A stretch of 37,669 nucleotides of DNA from contig PEAC01000018.1 in the NCBI GenBank assembly GCA_002753305.1, positions 1-37,669 on the forward strand, written 5' to 3'. The translations under genes and the position numbers were made by a program. The notes beneath the pieces are model-generated. The model was given only the letters and a program-made list of their open reading frames with translations. It did no database searches and was not told the origin of the DNA. This DNA is from Nitrospirae bacterium MYbin6. GTDB lineage: Bacteria > Nitrospirota > Thermodesulfovibrionia > Thermodesulfovibrionales > Magnetobacteriaceae. Of this stretch, positions 32,886-37,669 are shown piece by piece; the stretch's first letter is position 1; each line of letters starts with the position of its first letter.

Positions 32886-33518
32886 TTATGGGCATAGTCC
32901 AGTAGAGTAGTTCAGGAGTTTCACCACCGGAACGCCGTCATAAAAGTCTATTACGTTGATACAGGCATAGTCCTGTTCAACCCGGAATATGTGCGACAAC
33001 GGGACTCCCAGTATGTCACAGAGTATTACCCTGTTGATGCCGCCGTGGGCCACGACGGCGGTAGTCTCGTCCTTGCGGCCCTTGATGATGCCATAAAATG
33101 CGGGGAGCGCCCTGTCGGCGGTGTCTTGTGTGCTTTCTCCCCCTACGGGGCTGAAGGTATGGGGATTTCCTGCCCAACCGGCAAATTCCTTTGGATATGC
33201 CGCCTTTATCTCGTCAAACGTCATGCCCTCCCAGTGTCCAAAGTGCCGCTCGCAAAGCGTCTGAACCGGTTCGGGTGTGATGCCGAAGGGTTTAGCGATA
33301 GTCTCGGCTGTCTTTACCGCCCTGATGAGATTTGAGCAGAATATGCGGCTAAGTGGGGCAGTGCCGTCGCGGCCGTCCAGATTTCTTATAAATTCAGCAA
33401 GGGCCGCGGCCTGCCTTACGCCCGCTTCAGAGAGCGGCACGTCGATATGCCCCTTGTAGCGCCGTTGGTCGGCGTCAACGGTTATTCCGTGGCGAATCAG
33501 ATAAACCCGCGTTGGCAT
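32886..33518 (-). CDS. cobC: Histidine phosphatase, probable alpha-ribazole phosphatase
   Basis: This 210-residue phosphatase of the phosphoglycerate-mutase-like family has the catalytic motif YLIRHG near the N terminus, PLSEAGVRQA, CERHFGHWEG, and the late catalytic VVAHGG. CobC removes the phosphate from alpha-ribazole 5'-phosphate or from adenosylcobalamin 5'-phosphate. The gene's place between cobS and cobQ supports this over a general phosphatase. I start it at the ATG at 33518 because AGGAGG lies six bases before it. It overlaps the cobS end by 22 bases. Confidence 0.87.
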   Translation of the reverse strand: MPTRVYLIRHGITVDADQRRYKGHIDVPLSEAGVRQAAALAEFIRNLDGRDGTAPLSRIFCSNLIRAVKTAETIAKPFGITPEPVQTLCERHFGHWEGMTFDEIKAAYPKEFAGWAGNPHTFSPVGGESTQDTADRALPAFYGIIKGRKDETTAVVAHGGINRVILCDILGVPLSHIFRVEQDYACINVIDFYDGVPVVKLLNYSTGLCP

Positions 33519-34333
33519 GTATGCCCTCCTGTCGTTATAGTTAAATATATCAGAAAAATTATTTCGCTGCCCTCGATAAACGTCCCTATCGTATCCCCCG
33601 TGAGGCCGCCAAAACGCCTTAAGAAGAAGGCCCCGCTGAGCTTGGCAGATATGGCAATTATGATTATAATAGCAATAGAATGTAAAGAGATACATAATTC
33701 GCTTACACTAATGTTCAGATATATGCCTGATACGGTTAGGAAAAAAAATGTAAACCCTGCCGCCGCCATAAACTCTTTCGCCCCTGTGTGTTTTATAAAG
33801 ACCCATCCGAGACCTTCGGACTTTGCGCTCTTGCCGCTGAACATGGCGGCAACGGCGGCAAAGCGCCCGACGATGGGATACGTTAACAGGACAAAGGCGC
33901 TTGAGATTTGGGCGCTTGACAGTAGATTCACTAACAGCGCGTATTTTAAAAGCAGCGTTAACACTACGGCTGAGACCCCTATTGGGCCGGCCGCGCCGCT
34001 TTTCATTATTGAGAGCCTCTCTTGCGGCCTCCTTTTTGCAGCAAGCGCGTCGAATGTGTCCGAGACCCCGTCAAGGTGAAGGCCCCCGGTAATTATAGCC
34101 CCCAAAGATATTACCACTACGGCGCATACCTCGATGGGCAGCGCCAGTTTAAGCAGTAAAAAGCACAACAGACAGGCAGCCCCCATAAGAAGCCCCACTA
34201 CGGGAAACACCGCAGAACTTTTCCCTATGAGGCTTTCGTCCCATACACGGCCTTCAGAGGCGCCTTCTGCCCGTGCGAAAGGCAGGGGTATAATTGTCAG
34301 AAACTCAAACGCCGCAGTAATTCTCTTTATCAT
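33497..34333 (-). CDS. cobS: Adenosylcobinamide-GDP ribazoletransferase CobS
   Basis: This 278-residue multi-helix membrane enzyme performs the last assembly step, joining adenosylcobinamide-GDP to alpha-ribazole. Family motifs are FEFLTIIPLP near the start, GGLHLDGVSDTFDALAA with the acidic metal-binding residues, and RFGGLTGDTIG near the end. It is first in the cobalamin operon. No ribosome-binding site precedes the ATG, and the predicted transcript leader is very short. cobU and cobT are not in the window. Confidence 0.94.
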   Translation of the reverse strand: MIKRITAAFEFLTIIPLPFARAEGASEGRVWDESLIGKSSAVFPVVGLLMGAACLLCFLLLKLALPIEVCAVVVISLGAIITGGLHLDGVSDTFDALAAKRRPQERLSIMKSGAAGPIGVSAVVLTLLLKYALLVNLLSSAQISSAFVLLTYPIVGRFAAVAAMFSGKSAKSEGLGWVFIKHTGAKEFMAAAGFTFFFLTVSGIYLNISVSELCISLHSIAIIIIIAISAKLSGAFFLRRFGGLTGDTIGTFIEGSEIIFLIYLTITTGGHTCQRGFI

Positions 34334-34345
34334 TTATACCAACGA

Positions 34346-34374
34346 ATTATACCAAGTTGAAAACAAATAAGTAA
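34346..34374 (-). promoter_or_regulatory. Putative sigma70 promoter of the cob operon
   Basis: On the minus strand TTACTT (34374-34369) and TATAAT (34351-34346) are 17 bases apart, and the cobS ATG is 12 bases beyond the -10 box. No cobalamin riboswitch can fit between this promoter and cobS. Confidence 0.5.
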
Positions 34375-34385
34375 CATATAAGATT

Positions 34386-34532
34386 TGTCATTCCTGCGAA
34401 AGCAGGAATCCAGGAATGTTGCTACACTGTTTTCCCTGTAATAACACACAGATTTTATTGCTTACCACTCCCTAATGACTATTCATTTTCACTTCTCAAT
34501 ACAACTGGATTCCTGCTTTCGCAGGAATGACA
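34386..34532. repeat. Paired inverted palindromic repeat (MITE-like), copy 2
   Basis: A 28-base sequence at 34386-34413 recurs perfectly inverted at 34505-34532. Its inner hairpin is ATTCCTGC-GAAA-GCAGGAAT, a one-base variant of copy 1. The 91 bases between differ from the interior of copy 1, so only the boundaries are shared. It lies upstream of the cob operon, just outside its predicted promoter. Confidence 0.85.
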
Positions 34533-34573
34533 GACTAAAAGATATGAATAACCGAATACATCTCTGAATGCTT

Positions 34574-34816
34574 CTATTTATCTTTTTCAAAAACTACATA
34601 TTTTTGATTAAGCTCAACAGAAACAGTTTTCCAGCCAGCACTTAACCAAGCTTTAGCAATAGAATGTGTTCTGTCGTTGGCCCAATAGGCTCTATCGTCT
34701 TCTGAATCTGGTAATTTTACTCCAATGAGCAATTCTATCTGATCAAAGCTTAATGTTATTTCTGTAATATGATAAGGTGCTTTTTTCAAAAAATCCCCTA
34801 ATGGTTCAAACTTCAT
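34574..34816 (-). CDS. Small conserved hypothetical protein (DUF7662-like)
   Basis: The 80 residues start with FEPLGDFLKK and contain LSFDQIELLIGVKLP, then WANDRTHSIAKAWLSAGWKTVSVEL. The pattern of a PLG start, a FDxIE helix and a WxND...AWLxAGW core recalls a family of small uncharacterised proteins often found near mobile or restriction-type genes. No function is known to me. GAGGAAGG precedes the ATG at good spacing. It stands between purF and the palindromic repeat pair, on AT-richer DNA than its neighbours. Confidence 0.7.
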   Translation of the reverse strand: MKFEPLGDFLKKAPYHITEITLSFDQIELLIGVKLPDSEDDRAYWANDRTHSIAKAWLSAGWKTVSVELNQKYVVFEKDK

Positions 34817-34849
34817 AAAACCTTCCTCATTCTATAAAATGTAAACTAC

Positions 34850-34866
34850 CACCGACCATGTCGGTG
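34850..34866 (-). terminator. Possible terminator hairpin after purF
   Basis: CACCGAC-CAT-GTCGGTG forms a perfect seven-pair, GC-rich hairpin 31 bases beyond the purF stop. On the minus strand it is followed by the loosely T-rich GTAGTTTACATTTTA rather than a continuous T-run, so termination may be weak. Confidence 0.4.
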
Positions 34867-34897
34867 TTTATTAAACAACCTCTGGTAATGTCACCCA

Positions 34898-36301
34898 TTA
34901 CACTAAAAACAACTCCATCTGGGCTGGTTCCTCGCGCGCAAATCTGATCGGGTATTTATTGTTGAAACAGGCGTAGCAGTAGTCCTCGGGGTTTGGCAGC
35001 ACCGACTTCAGGCCTTCAAACGACAGATACGAAAGCGAATCTGCGGTTATGTATTTTCTGATCTCATCGACATGGTGGGAAGAGGCAATAAGCTCACCGC
35101 GCGTTGGTGTATCTATGCCGTAAAAACACGGGCTTATCGTACAGGGGGAGCTGATTCTTACGTGGATTTCCGCGGCCTGGCCGACTTCTCTGATCATCTT
35201 TACGATCTTTTTGGACGTTGTCCCCCTGACAATCGAGTCATCTACGACGACGACCCTCTTGCCTCTGAGAATGCTTTGAACGGGGTTTAGCTTTATTTTT
35301 ACGCCGAAGTGGCGGATGCTCTGCTTGGGTTCGATGAATGTCCTTCCGATGTAGTGGTTCCTGACAAGGCCGAAGTCAAAGGGTATGATGCTCTGGTTTG
35401 CGTAACCTATTGTTGCGGCAACGCCGGAGTCCGGGACTGGGATGACTACATCCGCGTCAACATAGGACTCGATGGAGAGCTGCTTGCCCAGGGCCTTTCT
35501 TATGCTGTGTACGTTTGTACCTCCAAATATGTGGCTGTCGGGCCGTGAAAAATATATGAATTCAAAGGCGCAGTGCGCCCGTTTTGTGCTGCGAATCGCC
35601 CTCAAGGAGTTTATGCCGCTTTTATTTATTATTACCATCTCCCCTGGCTCAATGTCTCTGATATACGCGGCGCCGATAAGGTCAAAGGCGCATGTCTCGG
35701 AGGCCACCACATAGGCGCCGTCAATTGTCCCCAGGCACATGGGGCGAACTCCAAAGGAATCCCTTACGGCAATTAACGCGTCCTCTTTGAGTATCAGGAG
35801 GCTGAAGGCGCCTTGGATTTGGTTTACAGCTTCGATGATTTTCTCTTCTGCCGTGTGGGCGCGTGAATGGGCTATCAGGTGGACGATTACCTCGCTGTCG
35901 GCAATTGATTGAAAGATGGCGCCGTCGTGCTCAAGACCCTCCTTAAGGGCCTGGGCGTTGGTGAGGTTGCCGTTGTGTGCGATAGCCAATGACCCCAGAG
36001 AAAAGTTGGCCATGATGGGCTGAACGTTTTTTATCGCATTGCCGCCCGCCGTAGAGTATCTGTTATGTCCTATGGCACTGTCGCCGGGCAGGCGTTTCAG
36101 GCGTTTTTCGTTGAATATCTCAGACACATAGCCCAGAGATTTCTCCAAATACAGAGTTGCCCCGTCGGACGAACATATCCCCGCCCCCTCCTGTCCCCTG
36201 TGCTGCTGGGCGTAGAGGCCCAGGTATGCCATGTTGGCCGCCTCCGTGTGCCCGTATATTCCAAATATCCCACACTCTTCCTTCATGTCATAGATGTTCA
36301 T
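34898..36301 (-). CDS. purF: Amidophosphoribosyltransferase PurF
   Basis: This 467-residue enzyme makes phosphoribosylamine from PRPP and glutamine, the first step of purine synthesis. C10 in EECGIFG would be the N-terminal nucleophile after removal of a nine-residue propeptide, as in the Bacillus-type enzyme. The PRPP-binding motif is VVVVDDSIVRGTTSKK. Cysteines at 244, 392, 442 and 445 match the [4Fe-4S] ligands of that type, so an oxygen-sensitive cluster enzyme is expected. The start overlaps the purL end by 14 bases. Confidence 0.96.
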   Translation of the reverse strand: MNIYDMKEECGIFGIYGHTEAANMAYLGLYAQQHRGQEGAGICSSDGATLYLEKSLGYVSEIFNEKRLKRLPGDSAIGHNRYSTAGGNAIKNVQPIMANFSLGSLAIAHNGNLTNAQALKEGLEHDGAIFQSIADSEVIVHLIAHSRAHTAEEKIIEAVNQIQGAFSLLILKEDALIAVRDSFGVRPMCLGTIDGAYVVASETCAFDLIGAAYIRDIEPGEMVIINKSGINSLRAIRSTKRAHCAFEFIYFSRPDSHIFGGTNVHSIRKALGKQLSIESYVDADVVIPVPDSGVAATIGYANQSIIPFDFGLVRNHYIGRTFIEPKQSIRHFGVKIKLNPVQSILRGKRVVVVDDSIVRGTTSKKIVKMIREVGQAAEIHVRISSPCTISPCFYGIDTPTRGELIASSHHVDEIRKYITADSLSYLSFEGLKSVLPNPEDYCYACFNNKYPIRFAREEPAQMELFLV

Positions 36302-37669
36302 TTTGGTTGAGTCCCCTCTCTAACGAAGTGTCATATATGGATTTTAATTCACTTACCGGCATTTCGATAAGCGTTGTGCCTTTGGCCTTAATCTTTAATA
36401 TATCTCCGCCGGTTGTACCGATTCGCTCTATCGGCAATCCGGCATCATGTACCGCGGTTGTTATTTCGTCAACATGCTCAGGATGGGCGCTTATGATTAC
36501 GCGTGTTGCCGATTCCCCAAACAAAAGGGCATCTGTCCTCATAGTGGAATTACCCAGGTCAATCTCTGCCCCGATGGCAGCGCCAAATGCTGCCTCGGCT
36601 GCCGCAACGGCAAGGCCCCCTTCTGAGCAGTCATGGGCCGAGCGCAGCAGGCCTCGGCCATTTAACTCAACGAGCGCTTTATGTAACGCCTTTTCTTTTG
36701 CGGGGTCAATCGCCGGCGGCATTCCGCGCTCCATGCCGTGGCACACGCAGAGGTATTCGCTGCCGCCAAGCTCCTCTTTAGTCTGGCCTATCAACAATAT
36801 AACATCCCCGGCACCCTTAAACCACTGGGTAAGCGCCCTGTCGGCATCCTCCAAAACACCTACTATGGCTATGGTCGGCGTAGGGTAAATGGCAACGCCC
36901 TTTGTCTCATTGTACAGGCTTACGTTGCCGCTTATGACGGGGGTATCAAGGGCGCGGCAGGCGTCTCCAATGCCTTCAATGGCACTGGCGAACTGCCACA
37001 TTACCTCGGGTTTTTCGGGATTTCCGAAGTTCAGGTTGTCCGTAACCGCCAAGGGGAGTGCCCCGGAGCATGCGACGTTTCTGGCGGCTTCGCACACGGC
37101 GTGAACCGCCCCAAGGTATGGGTCAAGGTAGCAGTATCGGCTGTTACAATCTACCGACATGGCAAGCGCCTTCTTTGTACCCTTTACGCGAATTACCGCG
37201 GCGTCAGACCCTGGCCTGACGATTGTGTCCGTGCGCACCATGTGGTCGTACTGCTGCCAGACCATCTCCTTGGAGGCTATAACGGGGGAGCCTATGAGCC
37301 TCTTCAACACGTCGTTACAGTTGGCGGCCTTTGTGGCATCTGGGATTTTTGATAAGTCCAGCGTGTTTAGTTCATCCTGGTTTGCGGGCCTTTGGGCTGG
37401 CCGGTCGTAGATTGGGGCGTCGGTTGAGATCTTGGTGGCGGGGATTTCTGCCGCAACCTTGCCGTGCCACATGACGCGTAAGAATCCATCGCCGCCCACT
37501 TTGCCTATTACGGCGGCGTCGAGGTCCCATTTCTTAAATATATCGATAAGTGCGTCCTTATTTTCCTTCTCCACGACGAGGAGCATTCGCTCCTGGCTCT
37601 CGGAGAGCATTATCTCATAGGGTATCATGCCGTCGGCACGAAGCGGCACGCGGTCTAACGCAAGCTCTA
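36288..37669 (-). CDS. purL: Phosphoribosylformylglycinamidine synthase PurL, C-terminal part
   Basis: The gene is cut by the window end. The frame stays open to base 37669, so the conventional start at 37649 is not real. About 460 C-terminal residues are present, beginning ELALDRVPLRADGMIPYEIM, followed by LSESQERMLLVVE. VDCNSRYCYLDPYLGAVHAV and LAVTDNLNFGNPEKPEVMWQ are substrate/ATP-binding motifs, and SAHDCSEGGLAVAAAEAAFG is typical of the AIRS-like second half. It matches the PurL of the three-subunit (PurSQL) FGAM synthase in style. It is joined to purF by a 14-base overlap. Confidence 0.95.
   Translation of the reverse strand, partial: ELALDRVPLRADGMIPYEIMLSESQERMLLVVEKENKDALIDIFKKWDLDAAVIGKVGGDGFLRVMWHGKVAAEIPATKISTDAPIYDRPAQRPANQDELNTLDLSKIPDATKAANCNDVLKRLIGSPVIASKEMVWQQYDHMVRTDTIVRPGSDAAVIRVKGTKKALAMSVDCNSRYCYLDPYLGAVHAVCEAARNVACSGALPLAVTDNLNFGNPEKPEVMWQFASAIEGIGDACRALDTPVISGNVSLYNETKGVAIYPTPTIAIVGVLEDADRALTQWFKGAGDVILLIGQTKEELGGSEYLCVCHGMERGMPPAIDPAKEKALHKALVELNGRGLLRSAHDCSEGGLAVAAAEAAFGAAIGAEIDLGNSTMRTDALLFGESATRVIISAHPEHVDEITTAVHDAGLPIERIGTTGGDILKIKAKGTTLIEMPVSELKSIYDTSLERGLNQNEHL

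Noticed and set aside
33447..34079. Plus-strand open frame of 210 codons opposite cobS
   Set aside because: It is the reverse frame of a membrane protein gene, hydrophobic by mirror effect only, and has no start signal.
34334..34573. Cobalamin riboswitch upstream of cobS
   Set aside because: The predicted promoter leaves only a few bases of leader, and no B12-box-like sequence was found; the space is taken up by the palindromic repeat pair.

Overview
The window reads as chromosomal core and accessory DNA of an anaerobic or microaerophilic bacterium, most likely a Nitrospirota-type lineage (inference, moderate to low confidence). The grounds are a complex I of the formate-dehydrogenase-like NuoG type, a cytochrome b fused to ferredoxin and MvhD-like domains, a bacteriohemerythrin, anaerobic-style late cobalamin genes, and a small coiled-coil membrane-anchor protein that I associate with such genomes. 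No rRNA, phage, transposase or CRISPR array is visible.

Layout. (1) 1-9655, plus strand: the 3' end of nuoF, then nuoG-nuoH-nuoJ-nuoK-nuoL-nuoM-nuoN, a tightly packed respiratory complex I operon with no nuoI. (2) 9656-10325, minus strand: bacteriohemerythrin behind a tRNA-Lys/tRNA-Glu pair with a near-consensus sigma70 promoter. (3) 10394-13923, plus strand: isochorismatase-family hydrolase, an SspB-like protein, mnmG and rsmG. (4) 13927-15855, minus strand: the cytochrome b/ferredoxin/MvhD-like fusion. (5) 15900-22849, minus strand: radC-like gene, coiled-coil protein, then overlapping pseG - SDR - ATP-grasp - HAD - pseI - flavoprotein. This is a nonulosonic (pseudaminic-type) sugar group. 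(6) 23111-26880, minus strand: four overlapping genes, kamA-like aminomutase, two D-Ala-D-Ala-ligase-like ATP-grasp enzymes and a GNAT acetyltransferase. (7) 27390-28751, minus strand: a sigma54 enhancer-binding regulator. (8) 28906-34333, minus strand: cobS-cobC-cobQ-cbiB and a Csd6-like L,D-transpeptidase. (9) 34574-37669, minus strand: a small hypothetical gene, purF and the 3' part of purL.

The most interesting unit is regions 6 and 7 together. The kamA homologue keeps both aspartates that select lysine in lysine 2,3-aminomutase, so beta-lysine is the likely first product. Two amide-forming ligases and an acetyltransferase follow, suggesting a small acetylated beta-lysine-containing amide or peptide. 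A classic -24/-12 sigma54 promoter lies in front of kamA. A 19-bp dyad lies about 390 bp upstream of its predicted start site, and two more copies of the dyad precede the adjacent sigma54 regulator gene. Together these look like a self-contained autoregulated circuit. A sigma54 promoter differing at one of 16 positions lies in front of the radC-like gene, so the regulon may reach the nonulosonic-acid group as well.

Other points of note are a flavoprotein whose FAD-binding N terminus lies upstream of any ATG, GTG or TTG (apparent CTG start), an SDR that has lost its catalytic Tyr, and paired palindromic repeats, one pair sitting between the kamA enhancer dyad and its promoter.
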